A stretch of 64,000 nt of DNA from assembly GCF_040438645.1 (NCBI RefSeq), contig NZ_CP159253.1:3286001-3350000 (forward strand), read 5' to 3'. Position numbers and translations under genes: made by a program. Positions 52,376 to 61,290 of the stretch are shown in pieces; the stretch's first letter is position 1, and each line of letters begins with the position of its first letter. The notes beneath the pieces are model-generated. The model worked only from the letters and a program-made list of their open reading frames with translations, searched no databases and was not told the DNA's origin. The stretch comes from Mesorhizobium sp. WSM2240 (GTDB taxonomy: Bacteria > Pseudomonadota > Alphaproteobacteria > Rhizobiales > Rhizobiaceae).

Positions 52376-53667
52376 GTTTCCCTTTCCTCCTCTGCCTCGT
52401 GACTTTGTTCGCGCTGGCCGGCATCGGCGCGCCGATCGCTCACTCGATGATCGTCGCTGCGGTCGTCTACCTCGCTGTCGCCGGACAGGATCTCGGGCTC
52501 GCCGCCGAGCAGATCATCCAGGGCATCTACGACAGCTTTATCATTCTGGCGGTGCCGCTGTTCATCGTCGCGGCCAACATCATGAACGAGGGCGCGATCA
52601 GCGACCGCCTGCTCGCCTTCTGCAAGGCCGTGGTCGGCCGCTTCCGCGGCGGGCTGGCGCAGGTCGACATCATGGTCAGCCTGATCTTCTCCGGCATGTC
52701 GGGCTCGGCGGTCGCCGACGCCGCTGGCATCGGAAAAATCACCATCAATATGATGGTCAAGAGCGGGCATTATTCGCCCGGCCTTGCCGCTGCGGTTGTC
52801 GCTGCCTCGGCGACGATCGGGCCGATCATCCCGCCGTCGATCCCGATGGTCATGTATGCGCTCGTTTCGGATGCCTCGATAGGCTACCTCTTCCTTGGCG
52901 GCGTCGTTCCCGGCCTCATCATGACCATCGTGATGATGGCGATAACAACATGGATCGCCCACAAGCGCGATATTCCCCCGGAGACGAAGGTCCCGGTACG
53001 GAAATTGCCCGGGATCACCTTCCGGGCGATGCCCGCCCTTTTGATGCCGATCATCCTCCTGGCAGGAATCTACGGCGGCGCCACGACGCCTACCGAAGCC
53101 GCCGCTGTCGCCGCGGCCTATGCGCTGCTGATCGCGGCCTTCCTCTACCGCTCGGTGACGTGGGCGTCCCTTTACAACGTGTTCTCCGAAAGCGCCCGGT
53201 CCTCCGCCTCAGTCGGTCTGGTCATCGGCAGCGCGCTCATCTTCAACTACATCGTCGCGGCCGAGAACGTTCCGGCCTCGATCGCATCCATGCTGGACTA
53301 TTTGGACCTGCAGCCATTGGCGTTCATGCTGTTCGCCAATCTGCTGTTCCTGTTGCTAGGCTGCATCCTCGACGCGACGACTATCATCCTGGTGATCGTC
53401 CCGCTGTTTATCCCCGCCTGTAGGGTGCTGGGGATCGATCTGGTCTATTTCGGCGTGGTGATGGTGGTGAACGTCATGATCGGGCTGATCACCCCGCCTT
53501 ACGGCATGCTGCTCTTTGTCATCAACGGAGCCACTGGGATACCGGTCCGCGACATCGTGCGCGAGATCATGCCCTACATGCTTTCCCTGTTTTTGGCGCT
53601 GCTGGTCCTGATCCTGGTGCCTGATCTCACGCTCTGGCTTCCACGGCAATTCGGATATCAGGGATGA
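52372..53667 (+). CDS. TRAP transporter large permease, DctM type (system 2)
   Basis: A 431-residue membrane protein with about twelve hydrophobic segments. It shows SGSAVADAAGIGK, SATIGPIIPPSIPMVMYA and TPTEAAAVAAAYALL. It is clearly homologous to the system 1 DctM in this window. It ends 23 bases before the convergent PrpF-family gene. Confidence 0.92.
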   Translation: MSFPFLLCLVTLFALAGIGAPIAHSMIVAAVVYLAVAGQDLGLAAEQIIQGIYDSFIILAVPLFIVAANIMNEGAISDRLLAFCKAVVGRFRGGLAQVDIMVSLIFSGMSGSAVADAAGIGKITINMMVKSGHYSPGLAAAVVAASATIGPIIPPSIPMVMYALVSDASIGYLFLGGVVPGLIMTIVMMAITTWIAHKRDIPPETKVPVRKLPGITFRAMPALLMPIILLAGIYGGATTPTEAAAVAAAYALLIAAFLYRSVTWASLYNVFSESARSSASVGLVIGSALIFNYIVAAENVPASIASMLDYLDLQPLAFMLFANLLFLLLGCILDATTIILVIVPLFIPACRVLGIDLVYFGVVMVVNVMIGLITPPYGMLLFVINGATGIPVRDIVREIMPYMLSLFLALLVLILVPDLTLWLPRQFGYQG

Positions 53668-53690
53668 CCTGATCCGAACCAAAATATCCG

Positions 53691-54755
53691 TTACGCAAAT
53701 ACCCGTCCGTCGAACAATTTGCGCGCCGTGCGCACGAACGATGCCTGACCGAGGCCGTAGGGCTGCGTTGCGTCAAGCCGGAGCAATATCTCCATCTGGC
53801 CGGTCGGATGCTCGACCGCGACGGTTTTCTCTTCGCCGTCCGGAAGCGTTGCCAAGGCAGCGGCCGGGCTTTCGGGAAACAGGCACGCCGTCGCGACACT
53901 CAAAGCGCCGAACACGCCGATCGACGCATGCACGCGATGCGGGATGAAGCTCCGCGTCATGATGGCTCCGCCGTCTCGTGGCGGCGCGACCAGCGTCATC
54001 TTGGGAACGGATTTCTGCGACACGTCGCCAAGATTCATGAGCGGTCCGGCTGCCAGCCGGATCATCTCGATCCGCGCCTTGACCTCGTCCGCGGCCTCCA
54101 GTTCGGCCCGGCTTTCATAACCCGTCAGCCCGAAATCGGAAGCCCGCATCACGACGACGGGCATGCCGTTATCGATCAAGGTACAGGCCACACCATCGAT
54201 TACCGTGAGCGCAGTGCCGGTCGGCAGGAGCGCGCCGCAGCTGGAACCGGCCGCGTCCGCAAAGCTCAGAAACACGGGAGCAGCCGAGTTTGGCACGCCA
54301 TCTATACGGACATCGCCGTCATAGAAGGGCCATCCATTCTCCGTACGGATTGTCGCGACGGCCGTTTGTGCCGTGTTCTCCATGTAGATGCGCACCGGCG
54401 TTTCGCCTTCGGCGGGCTTGACCAGTCCGCGCTCGATGGCGAAGGCGCCGATGCCGGCGAGGATGTTGCCGCAATTCTGGCTGTCCGACACCAGCGCCTG
54501 ATCGACGAACACCTGCAGGAAAAGATAGTCGACGTCGATCCCGGGCCGCTCGGACTTGCGAACCACCGCCACCTTGCTGGTCAGCGGATCGGCGCCGCCG
54601 ATCCCGTCGATCTGGCGCGGATCGGGCGAGCCCATGATGCGCAGCAACAGCGCGTCTCGCTGGGCTTTGTCGGCCGGCAGGTCGTCGGCGAGGAAGTAGG
54701 CGCCTTTCGAGGTGCCGCCCCTCATCATCATGCAGACAATGCCGTCAGGGTTCAT
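53691..54755 (-). CDS. galD: 4-oxalomesaconate tautomerase, GalD type (PrpF family)
   Basis: A 354-residue PrpF-superfamily isomerase from the ATG at 54755. The family opening MMRGGTSKGAYF is followed by DGIGGADPLTSKVAVV and the SQNCGNILAGIGAFA segment holding the candidate catalytic cysteine. GalD of Pseudomonas putida (about 361 residues) interconverts tautomers of 4-oxalomesaconate in gallate breakdown. The adjacent LigK/GalC-type aldolase and GalB-type hydratase genes make this assignment stronger than PrpF (aconitate isomerase). It is the last gene of a four-gene operon. Confidence 0.85.
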   Translation of the reverse strand: MNPDGIVCMMMRGGTSKGAYFLADDLPADKAQRDALLLRIMGSPDPRQIDGIGGADPLTSKVAVVRKSERPGIDVDYLFLQVFVDQALVSDSQNCGNILAGIGAFAIERGLVKPAEGETPVRIYMENTAQTAVATIRTENGWPFYDGDVRIDGVPNSAAPVFLSFADAAGSSCGALLPTGTALTVIDGVACTLIDNGMPVVVMRASDFGLTGYESRAELEAADEVKARIEMIRLAAGPLMNLGDVSQKSVPKMTLVAPPRDGGAIMTRSFIPHRVHASIGVFGALSVATACLFPESPAAALATLPDGEEKTVAVEHPTGQMEILLRLDATQPYGLGQASFVRTARKLFDGRVFA

Positions 54756-54765
54756 GTCCCAATAC

Positions 54766-55647
54766 CTATTTGCCCAAGGCGCGTGAAAGCACCGGCACAA
54801 AGCCGCGATAGCCGTCCCCGACGTTCAGGCCCTTGTCCTTCATGGCGGTGTGGGCGGCTCCGATCGTCCGGCACGCCGCCCGCGACATATGCGGCTCCAG
54901 GCCGAGCGAGGCGATCGTGTCGGCGGCCTCGGTCATCTCGGTGACGCGCCGCGCGCCGTGCTCGAAGGTGCGAGAAAGATAGTAGTCGGCAACCTCGCGC
55001 CAGTTCAGGCCGGGGAAAGTCTCGTGTACCGAGTCCAGAATGCGCTCGGTCACGCCGGCGCGTTCGGCCGAGGCCAGCGCCTCGATCAAGAGGGCCTCGA
55101 TCCCCTTGATCATCACGGAGCGGATCATCTTGAGCGCCGAGGCCTGGCCCGGCTTGGTGCCTACCGCTTCAAAATTCATCCCAAGACTGTTGAGGCGTTC
55201 GGCGATCTCGCCTGAGCGCTCTCCGGCTACCAGGACCGGCACCTTCTCGGCATAGGGAGGCACGCGCGCCATCACCGCGCCTTCGACAAAACTTCCCCTG
55301 CCCCGCGCGATTTCCTTCGCCGCAAGCGCCTTGGTTTCGGGGCCGACCGAGTTCAGATCGACATAGATAGCGCCGTCCGACAGATGCGATGCGGCCGAAG
55401 CGGCGACACTGCACGTCGCCGCGCCGACGACCAGCGACATCACCACGTCGGCCGAGGCGATCCCCGAAATATCCTCCAGAAGTGTTACGCCGCGCTCGGC
55501 TGCGGCGCGTACAAGCGAATCGGCTGCGGCCGGATCCGAGAAGCGCAGGTCGAACGCCTTCATCTGCAATCCCGCCCGCCCATTCAGGCCGCCGGCGATC
55601 GACTGCGCCGCTTCGCCAAATCCGATAAAAGCAATAGTGGTGGTCAT
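54766..55647 (-). CDS. NAD(P)-dependent dehydrogenase, hydroxyisobutyrate/6-phosphogluconate-like with DUF1932 C-terminus
   Basis: A 293-residue protein. The N-terminal Rossmann domain has IAFIGFGEAAQSIAGGL (5-21), and DLNSVGP near residue 118 matches the substrate region of beta-hydroxyacid dehydrogenases. The C-terminal helical domain, from about residue 175 with SALKMIRSVMIKGIEALL, is of the DUF1932 type. It lies between the GalD- and GalC-type genes, so it probably acts on an intermediate of the same pathway, perhaps oxidising a ring-fission product. Its reaction is not known. Confidence 0.82.
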   Translation of the reverse strand: MTTTIAFIGFGEAAQSIAGGLNGRAGLQMKAFDLRFSDPAAADSLVRAAAERGVTLLEDISGIASADVVMSLVVGAATCSVAASAASHLSDGAIYVDLNSVGPETKALAAKEIARGRGSFVEGAVMARVPPYAEKVPVLVAGERSGEIAERLNSLGMNFEAVGTKPGQASALKMIRSVMIKGIEALLIEALASAERAGVTERILDSVHETFPGLNWREVADYYLSRTFEHGARRVTEMTEAADTIASLGLEPHMSRAACRTIGAAHTAMKDKGLNVGDGYRGFVPVLSRALGK

Positions 55648-55691
55648 GTATCCTCCCGGGCGCTGACGGACTCCTCAACCCGGCCCATGCA

Positions 55692-56366
55692 TCAATCGAT
55701 GTATTTCAGGCCCTTCGCAGCGAGCGCATCGCGCATTCCGTAGATGTCGAGCCCCAATTCTCCGGCAGCGAGACGTGCACGCGTGCGCGCCTCCTTCTCC
55801 AGCCGCGCGCGCGAAGCGGACAAGGCCTCGCCGGCCTGTTCACGCGGCACCACCATGACGCCGTCCTCGTCGGCGATGATCACATCGCCCGGGTTCACTT
55901 GCGCTCCCGCGCAGACGATCGGCACGTTCACCGAACCGAGCGTCGCCTTCACCGTTCCCTGCGCAGATATCGAACGGGACCAGGCCGGAAAGCCCATATC
56001 CTCGAGCTCGATCACGTCGCGCACGCCCGCGTCTATGACCAGACCGCGGACGCCGCGCGTCTTCAGGGAGGTCGCCAGAAGTTCGCCGAAATAGCCGGCG
56101 TCGCTCGGCGAGGTCGGCGCAACGACCAGGACATCGCCGTCCCGGCACTGCTCCACCGCGACATGGATCATCCAGTTGTCGGCCGGCGGTATCGAAACCG
56201 TGACGGCGCTGCCCGCAATGCGAGCGCCGCGCCAGATCGGGCGCATATGCGACCGCATTAGGCCGATGCGGCCCATGGCTTCGTGAACGGTCGCGACGCC
56301 GCACTCGGCGAGCGCATCGACGATTGCAGGCTCGGCTCGGGCAATGTTGCGGCGAACGACGTTCAT
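55692..56366 (-). CDS. ligK: 4-carboxy-4-hydroxy-2-oxoadipate aldolase, LigK/GalC type
   Basis: A 224-residue class II pyruvate aldolase of the HMG/CHA family (RraA-like fold). It has [20 protein letters not shown] (20 residues) and DAGVRD, the R-D pair used for pyruvate and metal binding, then [15 protein letters not shown]. It splits 4-carboxy-4-hydroxy-2-oxoadipate into pyruvate and oxaloacetate and can decarboxylate oxaloacetate. It overlaps the GalB-type gene (ATGA at 56363-56366), confirming they are one pathway unit. Confidence 0.9.
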   Translation of the reverse strand: MNVVRRNIARAEPAIVDALAECGVATVHEAMGRIGLMRSHMRPIWRGARIAGSAVTVSIPPADNWMIHVAVEQCRDGDVLVVAPTSPSDAGYFGELLATSLKTRGVRGLVIDAGVRDVIELEDMGFPAWSRSISAQGTVKATLGSVNVPIVCAGAQVNPGDVIIADEDGVMVVPREQAGEALSASRARLEKEARTRARLAAGELGLDIYGMRDALAAKGLKYID

Positions 56367-57097
56367 GCCAGCGCTCTATGGCCAAGCGTGCCGGTGACAT
56401 GCGGGAAGACCGCCTCATACCCCTCGCCATAGCTGATCTTGTAGTCCGAGTTGCGGGAGGCCTGCGCGCCGCGCTGCAGCGCCACGCGGGTATAATATTC
56501 CCAAAGGTGCTCCTGCCCTTCCATGCATTTGATGGCGGCCAGCTTCTTCTCCCAGACCGCCGTGATATCGAGCAGGAAATCTGGCTTCCAGTTGCATTGT
56601 TCGGGTTGGTGCGGCTCGAAAAGATAGACCGGAGGCGCGCCAAGAACTTTTTGCTCGGGCTTATGCCCGTGAGCCTGGGCGATTACCCGCGCGTGCTGCG
56701 CAAACTCGGTCGCCATCGGATGATCGAAATTGTAGGGGTCCTGCCGCGAATGCGTCAGCACAAATTCCGGCCGGACTTCCCGGTAGAGATCGACCAGTTT
56801 GTCGAATGCATCCGGCGTGATCTGCATCGGGTAATCGCCAAGATCGTAGAAGCGGATATCGTGCACGCCGAGCGCTGTCGCGGCATTCTCGGCCTCGCGG
56901 CGGCGATCCGCTTTGACCGTGTCGAGCGTCATTCCGGCTTTGCGCCATAGCTTGGCGGACTCGCCGCGCTCGCCAAATGACAGGCACACGACCGTGACCG
57001 CATAACCCTGCTCGGAATGGGCGGCGATCGCTCCGCCGGCCCGCCATACGAAATCCGCCGAATGCGCGCTGACCACCAGCGCAGTCTTCTGGGGCAT
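56363..57097 (-). CDS. galB: 4-oxalomesaconate hydratase, GalB type (PIG-L/LmbE family)
   Basis: A 244-residue PIG-L-superfamily zinc protein. The opening [15 protein letters not shown] replaces the usual AHPDD motif as in GalB of Pseudomonas putida, followed by [14 protein letters not shown] and the second metal segment [15 protein letters not shown]. GalB hydrates the enol form of 4-oxalomesaconate to 4-carboxy-4-hydroxy-2-oxoadipate, the substrate of the next enzyme. It heads the four-gene operon and is divergent from the double-HTH LysR gene. Confidence 0.88.
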   Translation of the reverse strand: MPQKTALVVSAHSADFVWRAGGAIAAHSEQGYAVTVVCLSFGERGESAKLWRKAGMTLDTVKADRRREAENAATALGVHDIRFYDLGDYPMQITPDAFDKLVDLYREVRPEFVLTHSRQDPYNFDHPMATEFAQHARVIAQAHGHKPEQKVLGAPPVYLFEPHQPEQCNWKPDFLLDITAVWEKKLAAIKCMEGQEHLWEYYTRVALQRGAQASRNSDYKISYGEGYEAVFPHVTGTLGHRALA

Positions 57098-57210
57098 TTC
57101 CGCTCCTCCTCCAAACTTTCGGCGCGAGAACTGGCACGGATCGAGTGACCGGTGCTAATACGAAAGGCGCGCCAGGCTATAGATTTGTTTGAATCGATCT
57201 TTGGTTGACG

Positions 57211-58443
57211 ATGGAAGAAGCGGATCTCAATCTACGCCATCTGCGTCTATTTTCCCGGATTTGCGAACTGGGCAGCCTCAACCGTGTAGCCGCCCAGCTC
57301 AATATCTCGCAGCCTTCGATCTCTGTGGCGATTGCCGGCATCGAGGCGCAGTTCGGCGCAAAGCTTCTGTCGCGGCACGCGACGGGCAGCCAGCCGACGC
57401 CTGCAGGCGAAGTCCTCCGGCGCCGATTTGACCGCATGGACAACCAATTCGCCGCCGCCCTCGGCCAGGCTCTCGGCACGGCAGCGCAACGCGACGCGAC
57501 GCTGGTGGCGAGATGTCTCGACCGGATAACCATGAGGCACATCAAGGCCCTGATCGCGCTTGCCAATGCCGGATCGATCACGGAGGCTGCCCGCCGCAAC
57601 GACATCTCTCCCGGAGGGCTGCACCGGCTCGTGCAAGGTTTGCAGGCGAATGTCGGGCGGGCGATCTTGGCTCGCGGACCGACCGGCGTGACCCCCAATG
57701 CGATCGGCCGGAATTTGGCGCTCCGTTGGCAGGTGGCGCTGACGGAGATCGACCAGGCACGGGACGAATTGCACGAACTCGAAGGACGACTGGAAGGCCG
57801 CATCAAGGTCGCAAGCCTGCCGCTGGCGCGCACGCTGCTTCTGGCGCGAGCGATCAACCCGCTGCTTGCGGCGCATCCCAACGCCAGGATAGAGGTCGTA
57901 GACGGCTCCTACGAGTTGCTTTCGCAACAATTGCGGGCGGGCGCCACCGACATATTGATCGGCGCCCTGCGTTCGGGCGGCGATCTTCAGGGCCTGCACG
58001 CCGAGCCGCTGTTTAATGATCCCTACGCCATCGTCGGCCGTCCGGGCCATGCGTTGCTTGGACTCGGCCGGGGGGCGGAGCTCGATGAACTTGCCTCGAT
58101 GGACTGGGTGGCTCAGCGGCCCGGCACGCCCATCCGCGCCGCCTTCGACGTGTTGTTCGAAGAGTACCCGGCGCCGCCAAGGGCAAATGTCGAAACCAGC
58201 TCGCTGGTCCTGACACGCGCAATCCTCATGGAGAGCGACCGCCTGGCAATGCTATCGCGGCGGCAGATCGCCATCGAAGACAGGGAAGGAATCCTTCGTT
58301 GCATTCCGGTCTCGCCAGACGTCGAGCGCCTGCTCGGCGCCCGTACCATCGGCGTCACAATGCGCGAGGATTGGCTCCCGAGCCGCCTGCAACGCACATT
58401 TCTCAAGCACTTGCGCGCGGCCGGCGACGCGATCGCGAAATAG
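57211..58443 (+). CDS. LysR-family regulator with two N-terminal helix-turn-helix domains
   Basis: A 410-residue LysR-type protein, about 100 residues longer than normal. Residues about 6-65 are one LysR helix-turn-helix (LRHLRLFSRICELGSLNRVA, ISQPSISVAIAGIE). Residues about 105-165 form a second (ITMRHIKALIALANAGSITE, ISPGGLHRLVQGLQ). The effector domain follows from about 190. It is divergent from galB with a 113-bp gap containing GATT-N6-AATC (57182-57195), a possible operator. It probably controls the gal-type operon. The start is the ATG at 57211; a TTG two codons earlier is less likely. Confidence 0.87.
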   Translation: MEEADLNLRHLRLFSRICELGSLNRVAAQLNISQPSISVAIAGIEAQFGAKLLSRHATGSQPTPAGEVLRRRFDRMDNQFAAALGQALGTAAQRDATLVARCLDRITMRHIKALIALANAGSITEAARRNDISPGGLHRLVQGLQANVGRAILARGPTGVTPNAIGRNLALRWQVALTEIDQARDELHELEGRLEGRIKVASLPLARTLLLARAINPLLAAHPNARIEVVDGSYELLSQQLRAGATDILIGALRSGGDLQGLHAEPLFNDPYAIVGRPGHALLGLGRGAELDELASMDWVAQRPGTPIRAAFDVLFEEYPAPPRANVETSSLVLTRAILMESDRLAMLSRRQIAIEDREGILRCIPVSPDVERLLGARTIGVTMREDWLPSRLQRTFLKHLRAAGDAIAK

Positions 58444-58451
58444 TGCAAAGT

Positions 58452-59186
58452 TCAGGGTATCTGCAGCTCGCCATGGCCGCTGCGCGCAAGCGCCTCGCCC
58501 ATGAAGCCATTTGCCTTCAACTCAGCGACAAAGGCATTGAGGTATTCGAGCGCCCGCGGTTTGCCGACCTTGATGCCGATGGCCTGCCGGATGGACATGA
58601 ACGATGAATCGATCAGCCGGAAACCTGCATGGCCTGCGCGAAACGCCTCCATTGCCTGCCGCACGCCCGCGAGCGCGTCGGCCTCGCCGCTCAGCATCGC
58701 GGTCGCCGCGTCTTTCACGGTCTTGAATTCGAGGATCGTGGCGCCCTTCGATTCCCGAAGCAGGTGGAGTGAGTAGGCGCTTCCCGAGGTCAGAGCCACC
58801 CTCAACCGGAGCCGATCGATATCGGCGGGTTCCATCGCCGGCGATGACGACGGCACCACGAAATTACCGTCGATCGCCACATACGGGTCGGTGAAGGCGA
58901 TTTCACGAGCGCGGAGCGGGTCGATCGCGAGGAAACAGATATCCCACTCATCCGAGCCGGTCCCGTTGGCCACATCGCCGGCCTTTTCATAGTGAACGAA
59001 GCTTGCCGCCACGCCGAGGCGGCGCGAAAGCTCATGGGCGAGGTCCACGCTTATCCCTTGGACGGCGGCCCCGTCCGGCCCTCGTTGAACCAGCAACGCA
59101 TTGCCATGGTTGAGCGCAAAGCGTAGCGAGCCGCCAACAGTCAGCTCCGCCCTTACGCGCGCTAAATTTTCGGTAGACTGTATCAT
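58452..59186 (-). CDS. SBP family 3 solute-binding-domain protein without signal peptide
   Basis: A 244-residue protein with the amino-acid-type periplasmic-binding fold: LRFALNHGNALLVQR, GISVDLAHELSRRLGV and FTDPYVAIDGNFVV. The N-terminus MIQSTENLARVRAEL is hydrophilic, with no export signal, so it appears cytoplasmic or is exported by other means. No permease or ATPase genes adjoin it. It converges on the LysR gene with nine bases between the stops. Such orphan proteins occur as sensors or enzymes (cyclohexadienyl dehydratase is one relative); its role is unknown. Confidence 0.8.
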   Translation of the reverse strand: MIQSTENLARVRAELTVGGSLRFALNHGNALLVQRGPDGAAVQGISVDLAHELSRRLGVAASFVHYEKAGDVANGTGSDEWDICFLAIDPLRAREIAFTDPYVAIDGNFVVPSSSPAMEPADIDRLRLRVALTSGSAYSLHLLRESKGATILEFKTVKDAATAMLSGEADALAGVRQAMEAFRAGHAGFRLIDSSFMSIRQAIGIKVGKPRALEYLNAFVAELKANGFMGEALARSGHGELQIP

Positions 59187-59286
59187 GGTCGAGCCTGCCG
59201 TTCCGAACGGAACAAGAAGATGCCGATCACTTGTCCGCGCGATCTTGCAGCCTTTTCGGCCACGTGGTCGACTAACTCGCGGAAAG

Positions 59287-59362
<76 letters not shown>

Positions 59363-59464
59363 ACACCATCGGACGACCGATGCAGGCGCGATATAGCCAT
59401 AGCTCCGGGGCTGTCCAGCCCCGGGACGTTCATTTGCGGCAAATCGTCAGCCTGTGCCATTCGG

Positions 59465-60373
59465 TCACGCGTAGAGTACGCCTTCGGCGACCATTACCGC
59501 ATTGCCGCCGATGCGGGCGGCGGCAATCACGCTGTTCTCCACGTCGATCTCCAGCCTTATGCGCGAGGGACGCCCCATTTCGACGCCCTGCTCGATCCAG
59601 AATCGCGACGGCCCGTCGGTCGGTGCGTCGAACTGCATGATCACGCCGGCGAAGGCCGCCGCCGCCGAGCCGGTCGCGGGATCCTCGTAGGAAGGGTTGC
59701 CCGGCACGAACATGCGCGCATGGAACGAGTTTTCGCGGCTGACGGTCTCGCGGCAATAGATATAGGCGCTGGCCCTTTTGCCGTCGCCGCGTTCGGGCGA
59801 AAGCTCCTGCCACGCCTGATTGTCGAGCCGCGCCCGCCGCGCTGCGTCGAGGCCGGAAACCGGGATGGTGATATAGGGAACGCCGGCCGACCACAGGCCG
59901 ACGCGGTGGTTCTCGAAACCGATCTCGTGCGGCGCAAGGCCGACCGCCGCGCCGATCGCTGCTGCATCCGCCGAAAGCGCCAGCTTTTCAGGCAGTTGCG
60001 GCAGGTCGAATTCAGCGAAGGTGGCCGGCTTGCCGTCGGTGACGGCGCAGCGCACCGGGCCGATATTTTCTTCCAGCACGAAGATTGCGGCGCCCTCGCC
60101 CGCTTCAGATTCATGGAGCGCGATCGCGGTGCCCACCGTCGGATGGCCGGCGAACGGCATCTCGTAGACCGGCGTGAAGATGCGCACGCGGGCGCGGTGC
60201 GAGCCGTCCTGCGGCGGCGTCACGAAGCTCGTCTCGGACAGGTTGAACTCGCCGGCTATGCGCTGCAAGGCGGCGGTGTCGAGCCCCTCGGCCTCGAGCA
60301 CGACGGCGAGCGGATTACCGGCCAGCCGCTGTCCGGTGAACACGTCGTAGATAACGTATTTGCGTCCCTGCAT
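59465..60373 (-). CDS. PhzF-family isomerase-like protein
   Basis: A 302-residue protein of the PhzF/DapF-like fold. It shows VFTGQRLAGNPLAVVL near the N-terminus, ETSFV, the central AGHPTVGTAIAL motif, and DPATGSAAAAFAGV. The catalytic glutamate of PhzF lies in NLSETSF (E47). No phenazine genes are present. Family members in general isomerise or epimerise small metabolites, and the substrate is unknown. It lies alone on the minus strand after a 188-bp gap. Confidence 0.88.
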   Translation of the reverse strand: MQGRKYVIYDVFTGQRLAGNPLAVVLEAEGLDTAALQRIAGEFNLSETSFVTPPQDGSHRARVRIFTPVYEMPFAGHPTVGTAIALHESEAGEGAAIFVLEENIGPVRCAVTDGKPATFAEFDLPQLPEKLALSADAAAIGAAVGLAPHEIGFENHRVGLWSAGVPYITIPVSGLDAARRARLDNQAWQELSPERGDGKRASAYIYCRETVSRENSFHARMFVPGNPSYEDPATGSAAAAFAGVIMQFDAPTDGPSRFWIEQGVEMGRPSRIRLEIDVENSVIAAARIGGNAVMVAEGVLYA

Positions 60374-60561
60374 CGTAATCGTGCCTCACGAGGTGAGAGA
60401 ATTCTTGCAATCCCCCCTTGTCGACCTACCGAGAGGGATTTCGTAAACGCATGAGGGTCCCGCAAGGACCAACTTGTCAACGGGCCAGCAGCCGAAACCC
60501 CGCGTTTCATCGAGCGAAGGTTGGCGCTCGGTTCGACCGGCGTGCTGCGGCATGAGTAGCA

Positions 60562-61278
60562 TCAACGCTGCGCATAAAAATGCCATTCGACGAGCGGCTT
60601 CATGTGCGGCATCAGCCCGTCCGGCAGGTCGTCGCTTCCGCGTATGATCACCGGCCCGCTGATCTCAGGGTCCGGTTCGCCGGCCACGAATGTCTCGATG
60701 CGCCGGGCGATCTCGTCGGCATCCTCGGCCAGAAAGTAGCGGCGGAAGAGCACGGTGCCGCGCTCGGTCGACAGCGCATAACAGCGCTCGCCGCGCGGAA
60801 CGGACGAGATATCCAGGCCGGTTTCCTCGGCCACTTCGCGGATCATGTTGAAGTCGACATCGGCCGCGCCGTCGGCGAAATCCACCGGCTCGAACGATCC
60901 GGCAGCGAAATAGACGCGGCCGGCATTGACGGTGTTGGCGGCCATCCTGATGGCGACCAGCGCATTGTCGCGCGATACCAGCATGGCGTGTGCAAACACA
61001 TGTCCCGCCGCGGTGTTGGCGCGTTCGCGCCGCCAATGCATGAAGGTTGCATAGCGAACGGCGTGGCAGCGCCCCTCGAAGCGCCCATCGTCATAGGCGA
61101 GGCGCGACAGAAGCACGACGGTGCCGTCGAACAAAGACGGGTTGGCCAGCGTCTCCGCGCGCCAGTTCTCCTCGATCGCCGCCGCGTTGGCTGTCTCGAA
61201 GGGATGTGGCTCTGGATCGAGCCTGACGTCGACCACGTCGACCGGTACGATAAGGTTGCTCGGAATATCGAAAGTCAC
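60562..61278 (-). CDS. Nudix-hydrolase-like protein with a divergent Nudix box
   Basis: A 238-residue protein with the second half of the Nudix box intact (REVAEETGLDI). The first half is altered: AAGSFEPVDF is followed by a longer spacer, and the glutamate expected eight residues before the R-E pair is absent. The N-terminal domain of about 90 residues is not assigned. The C-terminus matches small-molecule pyrophosphohydrolase relatives only generally. It ends 13 bases before the endonuclease/phosphatase gene upstream, so the two may be co-transcribed. The substrate is unknown and activity is uncertain. Confidence 0.78.
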   Translation of the reverse strand: MTFDIPSNLIVPVDVVDVRLDPEPHPFETANAAAIEENWRAETLANPSLFDGTVVLLSRLAYDDGRFEGRCHAVRYATFMHWRRERANTAAGHVFAHAMLVSRDNALVAIRMAANTVNAGRVYFAAGSFEPVDFADGAADVDFNMIREVAEETGLDISSVPRGERCYALSTERGTVLFRRYFLAEDADEIARRIETFVAGEPDPEISGPVIIRGSDDLPDGLMPHMKPLVEWHFYAQR

Positions 61279-61290
61279 GGCCCGCTCCGC

